Part shown: positions 1 through 12,131 of the stretch, one piece after another
Numbering within the stretch: position 1 is the first letter of the stretch
Layout of the letters: each line of letters begins with the position of its first letter
Assembly (NCBI GenBank): GCA_030737875.1
Contig: CM060923.1
Location: 494,414,453 to 494,478,452 of the forward strand
DNA from: Allium sativum
Lineage: Eukaryota > Streptophyta > Magnoliopsida > Asparagales > Amaryllidaceae
Direction: 5' to 3'
Length of the DNA stretch: 64,000 bases
The notes under the pieces: model-generated
What the model was told of the DNA's origin: nothing
Seen by the model: the letters and a program-made list of their open reading frames with translations, nothing else
The model's database searches: none
Made by a program: the position numbers and the translations under genes

Positions 1-267
1 GAAGCCCGCAGCTAGGTCCATCCTTGAGAATACTTGTGCGCCATTTAATCGATCCAACAAATCATCTATTCGCGGCAATGGATATTTATTCTTTATGGTC
101 TGTTTGTTCAGATCTCGATAATCCACACATAGACGTAGAGTACCATCAGATTTTGGGACAAACACCACTGCTGCTCCCCAATCAGAGAAACTAGGCCTGA
201 TCAGACCCTTCCATACTAGCTGTCGTGTTTGATTGTCTAATTCCTCTTTCTCTTTCAAGGACATTCT
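1..267 (-). pseudogene. Reverse transcriptase N-terminal part, E1 copy A (cut by window edge)
   Basis: In the frame of the gag-protease ORF, just past the TGA at 268-270, the minus strand encodes the start of a Ty3 reverse transcriptase: a segment beginning [13 protein letters not shown], then the fingers/palm motifs [14 protein letters not shown] and [10 protein letters not shown], ending at the MDLA motif where the window stops. The YxDD active site lies outside the window. Because of the stop, this part could only be made by readthrough. Confidence 0.85.
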
Positions 268-1812
268 TCAAATAGCGTGAACTACCGGCCTTGCATTCGG
301 AATTAAAGCGATTTTAAAATCTATTTCTCTCTGCGGAGGTAAGCGAACTACTTCCTCGAACACATCCGCATAGTTCTTGATGACAGGGATGTCTTTCACT
401 AGATCGGGAATATTCTCTGTGACTTCAGGGACATTTTCTATTTGGGTTGGAGAAACATTCAAAGCTGCCCAGAAGTCTTTTCTATTAGCCTTCTGACCTT
501 CACAGGGGATAGTTATATAATCACCTGATTTAATCTTCGCCTTTACGACTCTGTCGGTGCATTTAACTTCAGCTTCATATTTAGTCAACCAATCTAACCC
601 CAAGATAAGATCAAACTCTGTAAAATTCATGATGGCCGCGATGGTAGGGAACCGATAACGAGAAAAGGAAACCGGCACTCCACAAACCCAACTGAAGTCA
701 ATGGAACCCCCAACCGGGTTCTGGACAGTCATTGGTTCCTTGAGTTTCTTCAAATTTAAATCCAGTTTCCTAGCTGCATTCTTTGCAACAAAGCTTCGCA
801 ACGCGCCAGTGTTAAACAGTACTTTAATTGGAATATCTTTAACAGTTAGCGTGCCTTCTAAAACATCTGGCCTTTCCTGAATAGACGAAGAAGCAGGCAC
901 TTCTGCCACTTCGTTCACATGTACTGCTTCAGATTTTCTAAATAACGGGCAGGCCTTGGAAAGATGACCGACGTTATGGCATTGACTGCACTTCCTATTC
1001 TCTTGAAACCCCTTCTTGGATTGAAACCCGCCTCTTAATCGCTTCTTTAAGGGTCCGCAGTTAATCGACAAATGCCCTGGCTTCTTACAGTTACTGCATA
1101 TGGTAGTCGTTCCTTGCCCTTTTTCAGATTCAGCCCTTTTCCGATTTGCTTTGGGCTTCTTGCTGACCCCTGACATCGTGCTGGCCTCAAGACGACTAGT
1201 TTCAACCTCAATTTTATTACTAAAGCTGACTTCCTCATCGTCGCGCAACAGGCCTTTCCTGTCGAGATCTTCGTACTGATAAGCCATGTATATCATTTCA
1301 GAAAAGGGGAGCTTCACGTTCCTCATCACACTATTCTGATATTTTCTTTGAAGCCCATGAATAAATCTCAGATTTTTCCTCTTTGGTTCTTTAATCAGAT
1401 GAGGAGCAAAATGAGAAAGTTCGTTGAATTTCTTATGATATTCTGGGATGGTCATATCACCTTGTATCAGATAAGAAAATTCGTTGCATAATCGCTCAGT
1501 CGCTTCTGGAGGAGTAAATCTCTCTAGGAAAATCACTTTGAATCTATCCCAGGTGATATCACCTTCCGGATTATTCTCAATAACTGAATCCCACCAGAAC
1601 AAAGCTTCATCTTTGAGTGCCCAGGAAGCCAGTAATCTTTTCTGGTCATCCCTCAGCTTTAAACCATCAAAGATCCTTTCAGCCGAACGAATCCAAGCCT
1701 GTGTCTTCATAATAGATTCTTCACCAGAGAATGGTATTCCACCCATATTTCGATATTTGATTAATAGGGCCTCAATATCCGGTTCTGTATTCCTTCTGTT
1801 TCTGACACTCAT
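268..1812 (-). pseudogene. gag-pro: gag-protease of E1 copy A, with altered protease active site
   Basis: A 514-codon frame starting MSVRNRRNTEPD. It has a Retrotrans_gag capsid domain (about residues 30-190), two CCHC zinc knuckles (CSNCKKPGHLSINC near residue 237 and a second near 275) that would bind the RNA genome, and an aspartic protease (about residues 315-430). The family's catalytic D-T/S-G reads N-T-G here: the codon at 811-813 is AAC where copy B has GAC, and the nearby serine is leucine. The protease is therefore probably dead. The frame ends at a TGA (268-270) also present in copy B, and reverse transcriptase follows in the same frame. The start was chosen because it is the first ATG after the leader and is the same in both copies. 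Confidence 0.9.
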
Positions 1813-2047
1813 TTTCTAGCACTTCTGCAAATAGTAGATCAAGTGTCAGGTCAACAGAAAAGATATTTTAAAATATAGAGACAAATACTTGAATGTAAAT
1901 GTGTATATCGAGGTGTAATTTCATTCTGCTACTCATACTAGGATATTACTGATCCTATCTGTATTGAGTTGCCCGTCCTAGAACACTACTGGTTCTATTT
2001 CTGACGAGTTCGTTAATATGTTATATCCCAGATTAAGCTTAACCAAA

Positions 2048-2059
2048 GCTCTGATACCA
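2048..2059 (-). other. Primer binding site (tRNA-iMet), E1 copy A
   Basis: On the minus strand this reads TGGTATCAGAGC, complementary to the 3' end of plant initiator tRNA-Met, the usual primer for minus-strand DNA synthesis in plant chromoviruses. It lies 3 nt inside the LTR edge at 2063 and fixes element polarity. Confidence 0.95.
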
Positions 2060-2062
2060 AAT

Positions 2063-5000
2063 TGAGACGACTCCAAACCCCGTACTGACGGTGGCAAGGG
2101 TAATCCGTGGAATATAACACATAAACAGATAATAGCAGAACAAAAATAAATAAATACACCAGATAATGAACAATAGAATATACTGGATAAAAGTAATTAT
2201 CAAAGTTACACAGTATACAGGATCATACTTAGTAAAAATACAGTTCAGCTATACATAAATGTCTACAGCGGAAATAAACAAAAGATGTACAATAGGAGCT
2301 GAACAGCATAAAAAGAGATAAATGATAGAATCCATCTTCAGCTCCAGCTATCCAGATAAAGCCTGCTAAACCTGAATACAAGGCTGCCCGTATAGAAAAA
2401 GGGGCACCCGAGTTTGAAAGTGAAACAAACTACGAGTCAGTCATGGGACTGGTATGAGAAATCTACTCAACACATATATAATTTGGCTAATCACAGGACC
2501 ACGCCACTTTCGTGGAACGGGTTTACTCCATTGGATTTCCAGTGCTTTAAAACAAATCTTTCTTTTAAACAACGCAATGTATTTTATAAAAATGAAGCCA
2601 TTATAAGACTCAGTTCCCATCACACAATGCAACGCAAACCGGAGGATAGAGTTTTACCTTATAACGGCCAAAATATGCTTGATACGAATAAAACAAAGGC
2701 AATTGATATTATTGCTAGTGTTTATATGTTTTTGAAAACAATTTCAAATCATAACTATCAATCATAGACGGCATGGGTACCATATATCATGTCGCCATAT
2801 ATATATACAATCACAACCGCACGATGTCGTATTTGGAAATTGGATTTCCGTCATGAACCAAGGCAGAAGATAGTCCTTATCGAATTTGAGACGCTCTAGC
2901 CCGTGTCTCAGGATCAGAGCTCGAGTGACCCTAGAATCGTCAGGGTCGGTCCACCGATGTGGATTAAAATTCCTGAACACTGTGTTTCCCCGCCCTTTGG
3001 GGCGTCAACGAGCCAACGAATGACTCCATCGGACCCGGATCGTCCGATCAAACCGAGGCGCCTCGCAACAGCAACAACCACATAGGTGAAAAGTATATAA
3101 ATGTCAGGGCTGGTAAGTCACTGACACCACCCTAGCTAGAAAGAAACGCATGCCCTCCCTGAGGTCCTTCTCCCGTTTCTGGTTCATACCGGGGTGTGAG
3201 GCTCGCAAATTCACGTTATATACAAAGCTACGCCACACAGGCGGTGCTTTGATCATCACCACAAGACTTTGCTTTTCAACAGAAGCCCTGATCACTGCAT
3301 CTTAGCATGCCACACAGGCAATTCATGCCATGCGACTGATGTCCATCGATATACAACCTCTGAGCTCGTGCGTCTCAGAGAAGGGCGTTAAGCAAAAGAA
3401 TAAATTCTCCGCCGCCAAACGGATGTATATTTTATAGAGATCAATCAAAACAGAATAAAATCCAATGTCAGACACACAGTCTATTTACAAGTCCGTTCTG
3501 GGTCTGAACGAAACCGGAGGCACTAAATACCTCGCAAACCCATCGATCACCACGTACGTCTGGACGATCACCACTCATTATCCATATTTCGGGATGCCTC
3601 CCAATCAGGACCTCGGTTACCATCCAAACGAGGTGAAGATCTCCGGTCTTCGACCACCGTCTTCATTTTCGACCTTCAATCGTCGGTCAATTATTTGAAA
3701 TGAGAATTAACTCGGCCTTTTCAAATAATTCACGTATATTTAGAATTTCAAATCAATTTATTTCAATGGTTAAATCATTCGACAACACCAATTTTGTTCT
3801 TTAATGTAATTTTCACACCAAACACATTCAACCATCAAATACCACATAAATCGAGCAAATTCAGTTTATTTTCATTCCATATCGTTTATGATATTTTATA
3901 ACGATTTATCGTTATTTTTATTTATTTTAAAATAGCCAATTTATTCAAAACGACGCTTCGGGCCATAATGCGGCCGTGGCGCTGTTTTTCTTCAGATTTG
4001 ATTTACACATATCTGGAAATCTAACCGTTGGATCTTCACACAATTTACATCATTAGGAAGGTCTTTTCGAAACGAATCCAATGGTTCCAGTTTTCAGGAA
4101 AATCCGATGGTCGGATCTCCCGATACAATCGTTTGAAGTTTCGATTTCAAAATACGAACTGCAGCGTCGTTATTCGATTAAATATAATTATATTTATATA
4201 TATTTATAAATATAATCGTTTCTGGCGCTGTTTTTCTTTAGATTTGAATTAAGCATTCCAGACAATCCAACCGTTGGATTTTTACAAAGTTGGTGTCGTT
4301 GGAAAGATTTTTCCAAGGCGAACCCAACGGTTGCGATTTCAGGAAAATCCGATGGTCGGATCTCCTGGTATAGTCGTTTGAAATCACGATTTCAAATCAC
4401 GAACTGCACGGCCACGTTTCGTTTTAATTTTATTTATATTTATATATTTATATAAATATAGTTCATTCAACAATTTCAATATCGTTTTTACTTCAAATAT
4501 TTCACCAACGCCTTTAAATTTTGGAAAATTTCGCCATAACCTCCTTTGTACGGGAGGGGCTGGGAAAATTCCCAAATAGCCACACGGGCGTCTCATGTCG
4601 AAAAGAAAAACCAAGCGGCTAGCCAATAGGCTCATAAAATCATCACCCAAACAAAACAGTAAATGTGTACCTATTTGTCGGGCACAAAATTTTATTCCTC
4701 TTCTGTAGCCCCTTTGCTATAACCTGTTCAATAAATATGCATGTACATATATACAGTTCTTATCATTTATCATTTGATTTAAAAACACCATTCATTCTAA
4801 TGTTGCAGGCATAGGAAAAAATCATGCCATTAGCTAATTAATGAATATTTCAACTCACGCATATTTATTTGAACGAGTTGCTATCTTTAACACTTCACAT
4901 TTCAACAATTCATGTATATAATAAAAATGTGATTTTTATTGTAAAACAATTCATTTCAAAACACTATTATTTTATATAGTTGATAGAGGTGATAAAAATA

Positions 5001-5670
5001 GGATTTTTATTATAAAACAATTTCTTTCAAAACGAGATTATTTTACACAGTTCATATAGTCGATAAAAGGTGATTTTTATTATCAAACAATTTATTTCAA
5101 AATATGAATACCATTCAACACATGAATTTCTAATCAACGAATGAATATCGATTCAACACACGAAGGTTTTCTATAGTTTCTATATATAGGTAAAAATGTG
5201 ATTTTTATATTTAAAACACGAATACCATTCAACAAATGAATTTCTAATCAACGAATGAATATCGATTCAACACATGAAGGTTTTCTATACAATGAATAAA
5301 TATAGTTTCAGAAAATGAAAATAATTCAAACACATGAATATTATTCAAAATTTCGGCAGCATAACGGCAGGGTAGTTAAAACCGGGACCGTCCCTAGTAC
5401 GGCTCCTCGCTCTACCTTAAAACCTCGCGGTTTTTGACAATGGGGATCATGCATCTAGTTCGCACGCAGGCGGCATGTATATATTTATTTCATTTCCACA
5501 AACTAATCCTATGTGGTTTCAACCAAATATTTCTCAACCACAAATGGGTATTTTTCAACCACTATCAATCAATATCAACCACAAACAATCCCAAACAACC
5601 ATTCGCTATCAATCAATTTTCACACCAATCACAATCAATAAATATCGTCCATGGTTTGTGGACGAGGGGC

Positions 5671-5731
<61 letters not shown>

Positions 5732-7382
5732 GCGATTCACTTCTATTTCAACACATATATAATTTTTACAACGCATATATAACTTATACATCGAACGTAC
5801 AACTTATACAACGCTTATACAAGAGGTGTACAACGCTTATATAACTCATACATCGACTATATAATTTATACATCGTCATTTTCCATATTGTTTATAAATT
5901 AGAAATCTCACATGGGTTCCACTCCACCAAAAATTGCAGAAGGCTCAGAAAAATATGCGGTCTCTTCTAAAATGTAGAAGGCGTCCACACGGTCACGATG
6001 TTTCCTGTTTCATCGAATTTCGTTTATATATGAAAAAGATATGATTTTTCTCGTGAAATCAAAGTTTGCGACACTTTAAAGGTGTCGAAATCAATTCAGA
6101 TATTCAAAGCCGTACCTCAGCCCTTTGATTCAAAATTAGGTTTGAATCTTTCATTCAATCCGAAGCTCGAGGGGAGAATCAGACTGCACTACGTTGTAGA
6201 GGGAGGAGCGGGCTTCCTGGCGATGGGGCTCTCGTGCAGTTCTGTGGCGGATCTGGGTCGTGGCGGCGATGGGAAGCGGCGAACTTTGGAGAGGAGGTTC
6301 TCGTCGATGCGACGACGAGGAGGGTCGAGGCTGGTCGGATTGGAAGAGTGGAAGAAGGGCTCTCGATTCGAGGTGGTGGCGGCGGTGGAAGATGGCTGAG
6401 GCGGCGGGATTTTGGTCGGGAAGTTTGGAGCAAGCGGCGCCGTCAGTCGCGAAAAGGAACGAGGGTTTTTTTGATTTTTTTATTTTAAAATAAATAATGA
6501 AAGAAAAATTCCTATTCGCCGATATATATTTATTTCAAAAATTAGAGTTTCCTTAAACTAACCCCAAATTAAACCCAACGACTATCGTCCCTAGCGTTTT
6601 ACCCCCATTCCAAACACAATGGGATATGTTTCGTAGGCCCATTCGACTGTTTCAGTCAGTTTCCATTCAAATCAAAATATAAAACATTCAATATTTAATT
6701 TGAACGTAGATTTCAATTTGCCAGGGCCACAAATTAATTCGAAAAATTCCATAAAAATAAATCTAGCTATGTTTTGACGATACGGTCCCAACAAAACTAG
6801 TTTCGTCGAATTCTGAGACCGTTTGCAAAAAGGCCCATTTCTGGTCGATCCAATTTAACTGTAATTGACCAAAACACATTTTCCTTTTCCACGCTCACAA
6901 ATTAGCTTCAAAAATTATGAAATTTGAAACCTAACAATAACTTCACATCCCGGATCCAACAAAAGCGGTTTCGTCGAATTCCGAGGTCGTATGCAAAATG
7001 GCCAATTTCACGGGCTATATAAATTCCATAGCGACCTTTTTGAAAATTCATTTGGCCATAACTTTTGCTTTCCGTTATGAAAATTCGATTTTTCAGATTC
7101 GTTAGAAAGGTATTCACTAACAGATTTAAATATTTTTGGTTTCACTAAAATCCGGATTGTTTTGCACCCGGTATAGTCCGACAAAGTTTGAATTCAATTT
7201 TTGAAACTGCAGCGCCTCTTCAGGCCTTGTTTATAATTATAATTAATTATATTCATTTTCAATCGCCGATTCAAACCACTTTCCATTGCTATTATTTAAA
7301 ATATTTATTTTAAATATTTAAAATCCATTATTTTGGCTAATTTAAAATTTTTAAATTGGTTTAGATTTTCTGGGTCGTTACA
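2063..7382 (-). repeat. E1 LTR shared by copies A and B (about 5.32 kb)
   Basis: On the minus strand it starts TGTAACGACCCAG at 7382 and ends GTCGTCTCA at 2063. A polypurine tract abuts it on the right (copy B) and a primer site on the left (copy A), so it serves as 3' LTR of one unit and 5' LTR of the next. It matches the LTR at 12132-17420 throughout, with roughly 1-3% base differences by eye plus small indels and a longer TA run. Inside are a GC-rich block (6168-6470), a TA microsatellite (5671-5731), AT hairpins (4921-5208), quasi-palindromes TCCGATGGTCGGA (about 4105 and 4347) and a block strongly conserved with E2 (2760-3690). ORFs within it look incidental. Confidence 0.93.
5671..5731. 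repeat. TA microsatellite in the E1 LTR
   Basis: About 60 bp of almost pure TA with one interrupting C. The same place in the other E1 LTR (15741-15771) is much shorter, so this tract changed after the two LTR copies separated. Confidence 0.9.
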
Positions 7383-7417
7383 ATCTCCCTCACTTAAAAC
7401 TTTTCGTCCCCGAAAAG
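7383..7417 (-). other. Polypurine tract and adjacent hairpin, E1 copy B
   Basis: On the minus strand the purine-rich AGTGAGGGAGAT directly precedes the LTR start and would prime plus-strand DNA synthesis. Just upstream, CTTTTCG-GGGA-CGAAAAG (7400-7417) forms a perfect 7-bp stem with a 4-nt loop. The same hairpin precedes the E2 polypurine tract (22314-22331). Similar motifs before the polypurine tract are common in plant chromoviruses. Confidence 0.85.
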
Positions 7418-7638
7418 GAACAAAGTCGAAAGTGGTTTGATAAATCTACAATCACACAACACAACCAACAATCAAATCGTTTTAACCTTTCAAAAATATA
7501 CTAATCAATTTCTATACTCTTTTTTTTAAATCATTCTGACCATAGAATTTAAAAGTTCACATCCATGGAAAGAAAATAACAGCAGAGTAGAGAATTAAAT
7601 GGTAATGCAAAGTAGGGTAAATGTACCTTGCACCGGAG

Positions 7639-10398
7639 TCAATCAGAGATATCTACTCGGCTTCTAGGATAAGCTTTCTGAATGCTCTCCTCAGTTTCCC
7701 AAGTACAATCTCGCGGATCTCCACTCCATTGCACTTTGACTAAGTGAACCTTCTTGTTCCTCAGCTCTTTGGTTTCTTTGCCGATAATCTTTAGCGGCTC
7801 TCTTCTCACAACTAATTCTGGAGTAATTTCAATATCCTACTGAGCTGCTTCTTCCACGATCAAGTCTGGATCATGAACGTGTTTTCGAAGTTGAGATATG
7901 TGAAATACATCATGAACTCCAGGCAACCAATCCGGCAATTTAACCCTATAAGCGAGAGTCCCGATCCGTTCCAAAATAGGAAACGGACCAATGAATTTGG
8001 GCGCCAACTTTCCAGTTTTACCGAACCGGATAACTCCTCTCATCGGCGATACTTTCAAATAAACATAGTCGCCAACAGCAAAGGATATATCTCTCCTTCT
8101 CCTATCGGCATAGCTCTTTTGTCGGCTTTGAGTGGCGAGTAATCGCTTCTTAATAAAATCGACTTTGTCGGCAGCTTCTCGAATCATGTCAGGACCCAAC
8201 ACAAGTCTATTACCTGGTTCGACCCAACAAGCAGGGGATCGGCACGGTCTACCATACAATGCTTCGAATGGCGACATTGTCAGACTCGCCTGGTAGCTGT
8301 TGTTATATGAGAATTCAGCCAAATGTAGATGGTCTTCCCATGATCCACCGAAATCTATAACACAAGCCCGTAATAGATCTTCTAAAATACGATTTACCCT
8401 CTCAGTCTGGCCGTCTGTCTGAGGATGATAAGCGGTGCTTAAGTTCAACTTCGTTCCCAGCTCGACTTGAAATGCTTCCCAGAATTTGCTAGTGAATATT
8501 GTATCTCTATCACTGACTATACTGAGCGGCACTCCATGCAGTCTAACTATTTCCCTGAAGTAAATCTGCGCCAGACTCTGAGCGGTTCTGTTTGATCTGA
8601 CAGGTATGAAATGGGCGATCTTCGTGAAGCGATCTACGATCACCCAAATACTGTCATTCCCTTTTCTGGTTCTGGGCAGACCATCGATGAAATCCATAGA
8701 AATATGTTCCCACTTCCAACCAGGAACTTCTAGTGGTTGTAACAATCCAGCCAATTTCTGTTGGTCGCTCTTGACTAGTTGGCAAGTAGGGCATCGGCTA
8801 ACATATAAGGAAATTTCCCTTTTCATCGACTTCCACCAGAAAGTGAGTTTAATGTCATTGTACATTTTGCTTACTCCCGGATGGATACTAAGTTTTGACT
8901 TGTGGCATTCATCCAGTACTTCCTTTCGAAGCTCAGGAATGTTTGGGACACAGATTCGACCTTTGAGCCTTGGAATCCCTTCATTATCTACTTGAAAACT
9001 TGAGGGTTCGCCTTGTTGAATTATCTCTCTGATATTCTGAATGAAGTGATCATCTTTTTGAAGAGCGGATATTTTATCTAGTAATGAAGTCGTGATAATA
9101 AAACTGGCGATCATTTCATTCTTTCGGCTCAACGCGTCGGCCACGACATTGGCTTTTCCTGGAGTGTATATAATTTCAAAGTCATATGCTGCAAGAAACT
9201 CCAGCCAACGCTGCTGTCTCAGATTCAAGTCCTTCTGGGTGAACAGAAACTTTAACGACTGGTGATCTGTAAACAGTTCAAATCTCTCACCCAGAAGATA
9301 GTGTCTCCAGATTTTCAAAGCGAACACAATAGCTAATAACTCAAGATCATGAGTTACGTAGTTCTTCTCATGCGGCTTCAGTTGACGGCTAGCATAAGCA
9401 ATCACTTGGCCTCTTTGCATTAACACTGCGCCAAGGCCTTCTCTAGAAGCATCAGTCCAGACTTTCAAATCCTGGTTGCCATCGATGATGGTTAACACTG
9501 GAGCAGTCGTTAGTCTTAATTTTAGCTCTTCAAAAGCCTCCTCACTTTCTGGAGTCCATTTGAATTTAGAGTGCTTCTTTGTAAGCTTCGTTAAATGACC
9601 AGATATCTTTGAAAAGTTTTTAACGAACTTCCGGTAATAGCTAGCTAATCCGAGAAAACTGCGGACTTCAGTAGGGGTACTGGGCTGCTTCTAGTTCTGA
9701 ATAGCTGTGATTTTTCTTGGATCTACAGCGATTCCTTCTTTCGATACGACATGGCCCAGAAATTTTACTTCATCTTGCCAGAAGATACATTTGGAAAATT
9801 TGGCTTTTAATACATTCCGTCTCAGAATTTCTAGAACCTGTTCCAGATGCTTTTAATGTTCGGCTTTTGATTTAGAGAAGACTAGAATATCGTCAATGAA
9901 AACCAGAACAAATTTAATCAAAACTCCTCTGAACACTCTATTCATCAGATCGACGAAGTAAGCTGGACCATTGCATAAGCCGAACGGCATTACTAACCAT
10001 TCGTAGAACAAGTCTGGACCTCTGAATGCTGTCATTGGAACACACTCTTCGGCAATTCGAAGTTGATGGAAGCCCGTAGCTAGGTCCATCCTTGAGAATA
10101 CTTGTGCGCCATTTAATCGATCCAACAAATCATCTATTCGCGGCAATGGATATTTATTCTTTATGGTCTGTTTGTTCAGATCTCGATAATCCACACATAG
10201 ACGTAGAGTACCATCAGATTTTGGGACAAACACCACTGCTGCTCCCCAATCAGAGAAACTAGGCCTGATCAGACACTTCCATACTAGCTGTCGTGTTTGA
10301 TTGTCTAATTCCTCTTTCTCTTTCAAGGACATTCTTCAAATAGCGTGAACTACCGGCCTTGCATTCGGAATTAAAGCGATTTTAAAATCTATTTCTCT
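7639..10398 (-). pseudogene. pol: pol of E1 copy B: RT, RNase H, integrase, chromodomain (four further stops)
   Basis: One frame holding reverse transcriptase with the active-site motif [11 protein letters not shown] (about 9880), RNase H (TDASREGLGAVLMQ near 9450), integrase with an HHCC zinc finger and DDE core (MDFIDGLP near 8690, VSDRDTIFTS near 8500, ERVNRILEDLLR near 8390) and a C-terminal GPY/F-type segment. After the TAG at 7837-7839 the frame continues for 66 codons into a chromodomain-like tail (VKVQWSGDP, CTWETEES), ending with a TGA at 7639-7641. Stops: TGA 10336-10338, TAA 9853-9855, TAG 9691-9693 (in a spot where relatives have tryptophan), TAG 7837-7839. Chromodomains of this kind target integration to marked chromatin. 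The enzyme cannot be made intact from this copy. Confidence 0.9.
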
Positions 10399-11880
10399 CT
10401 ACGGAGGTAAGCGAACTACTTCCTCGAACACATCCGCATAGTTCTTGATGACAGGGATGTCTTTCACTAGATCGGGAATATTCTCTGTGACTTCAGGGAC
10501 ATTTTCTATTTGGGCTGGAGAAACATTCAAAGCTACCCAGAAGTCTTTTCTATTAGCCTTCTGACCTTCACAGGGGATAGTTATATAATCACCTGATTTA
10601 ATCTTCGCCTTTACGACTCTGTCGGCGCATTTAACTTCAGCTTCATATTTAGTCAACCAATCTAACCCCAAGATAAGATCAAACTCTGTAAAATTCATGA
10701 TGGCCGCGATGGTAGGGAACCAATAACGAGAAAAGGAAACCGGCACTCCACAAACCCAACTGAGGTCAATGGAACCCCCAACCGGGTTCTGGACAGTCAT
10801 TGGTTCCTTGAGTTTCTTCAAATTTAAATCTAGTTTCCTAGCTGCATTCTTTGCAACAAAGCTTCGCGACGCGCCAGTGTCAAACAGTACTTTAACTGGA
10901 ATATCTTTAACAGTTAGCGTGCCTTCTAACACATCTGGCCTTTCCTGAATAGACGAAGATGCAAGCACTTCTGCCACTTCGTTCACATGTACTGCTTCAG
11001 ATTTTCTAAATAACGGGCAGGCCTTGGAAATATGACCGACCTCATGGCATTGACTGCACTTCCTATTCTCTTGAAACCCCTTCTTGGATTGAAACCCGCC
11101 TCTTAATCGCTTCTTTAAGCGTCCGCAGTTAATCGACAAATGCCCTGGCTTCTTACAGTTACTGCATATGGTAGTCGTTCCTTGCCCTTTTTCAGATTCA
11201 GCCCTTTTCCGATTTGCTTTGGGCTTCTTGCTGACCCCTGACATCGTGCTGGCCTCAAGAGGACTAGTTTCAACCTCAATTTTATTACTAGAGCTGACTT
11301 CCTCATCGTCGCGCAACACGCCTTTCCTGTCGAGATCTTCGTACTGATAAGCCATGTATATCATTTCAGAAAAGAGGAGCATCACGTTCCTCATCACACT
11401 ATTCTGATATTTTCTTTGAAGCCCGTGAATAAATCTCAGATTTTTCCTCTTTGGGTCTTTAATCAGATGAGGAGCAAAATGAGAAAGTTCGTTGAATTTC
11501 TTATGATATTCTGGGATGGTCATATCACCTTGTATCAGATAAGAAAATTCGTTGCATAATCGCTCAGTCGCTTCTGGAGGAGTAAATCTCTCTAGGAAAA
11601 TCACTTTGAATCTATCCCAGGTGATATCACCTTCTGGATTATTCTCAATAACTGAATCCCACCAGAACAAAGCTTCATCTTTGAGTGCCCAGGAGGCCAG
11701 TAATCTTTTTTGGTCATCCCTCAGCTTTAAACCATCAAAGATCTTTTCAGCCGAACGAATCCAAGCCTGTGTCTTCATAATAGATTCTTCACCAGAGAAC
11801 GGTATTCCACCCATATTTCGATATTTGATTAATAGGGCCTCAATATCCGGTTCTGTATTCCTTCTGTTTCTGACACTCAT
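10399..11880 (-). pseudogene. gag-pro: gag-protease of E1 copy B
   Basis: A 493-codon frame, nearly the same as copy A, with capsid domain, two CCHC knuckles and a protease that keeps the catalytic motif LFDTGASRSF (GAC at 10879-10881). The frame stops at TAG 10399-10401, where copy A has CAG (331-333), so a C-to-T change cut it short after the LPP motif at the protease/RT junction. The rest of pol follows in frame. The protease is better preserved here than in copy A. Confidence 0.92.
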
Positions 11881-12116
11881 TTTCTAGCACTTCTGCAAAT
11901 AGCAGATCAAGTGTCAGGTCAACAGAAAAGATATTTTAAAATATAGAGACAAATACTTGAATGTAAATGTGTCTATCGAGGTGTAATTTCATTCTGCTAC
12001 TCATATCAGGATATTACTGATCCTACCTGTATTGAGTTGCCCGTCCTAGAACACTACTGGTTCTATTTCTGACGAGTTCGTTAATATGTTATATCCCAGA
12101 ACTAAGCTTAACCAAA

Positions 12117-12128
12117 GCTCTGATACCA
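12117..12128 (-). other. Primer binding site (tRNA-iMet), E1 copy B
   Basis: Minus-strand TGGTATCAGAGC, 3 nt from the LTR edge at 12132, identical to the site of copy A. Confidence 0.95.
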
Positions 12129-12131
12129 AAT

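Larger units (their letters stand above)
1..2062 (-). mobile_element. E1 internal region, copy A (partial Ty3 chromovirus)
   Basis: This is the 5' part of the internal region of a Ty3/gypsy chromovirus read on the minus strand, cut by the left edge of the window. From right to left it holds the primer site, a leader of about 235 nt, gag-protease and the first part of reverse transcriptase. It matches 10068-12131 (copy B) closely. Its upstream LTR (2063-7382) is at the same time the downstream LTR of copy B, so the two internal regions share one LTR. Copy A shares an odd TGA (268-270) with copy B, so both come from one already defective element. Confidence 0.93.
7383..12131 (-). mobile_element. 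E1 internal region, copy B (complete layout, inactive)
   Basis: Full internal region of a Ty3 chromovirus on the minus strand: primer site 12117-12128, leader, gag-protease 11880-10399, reverse transcriptase, RNase H, integrase and chromodomain to 7639, about 250 nt of 3' non-coding DNA, then the polypurine tract. Domain order PR-RT-RH-IN-chromodomain and the tRNA-iMet primer place it among chromoviruses; the sequence resembles the Tekay/Del group, which is my inference. The 4.2-kb coding region has five in-frame stops and no frameshift that I could find. Confidence 0.93.

Noticed and set aside
2414..2767. 117-codon plus-strand ORF, also present at 12477-12830
   Set aside because: It is antisense within the E1 LTR and repeats only because the LTR repeats. 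No domain, and E2's homologous DNA does not keep the frame.
4921..5208. CRISPR-like regular spacing of short repeats in the E1 LTR
   Set aside because: Plant retroelement LTR; the repeats are AT palindromes without conserved long repeats or unique spacers of fixed length.
6179..6493. Several overlapping ORFs in the GC-rich block of the E1 LTR
   Set aside because: GC-rich DNA has few stops. The frames overlap on both strands and differ in length between the two LTR copies.
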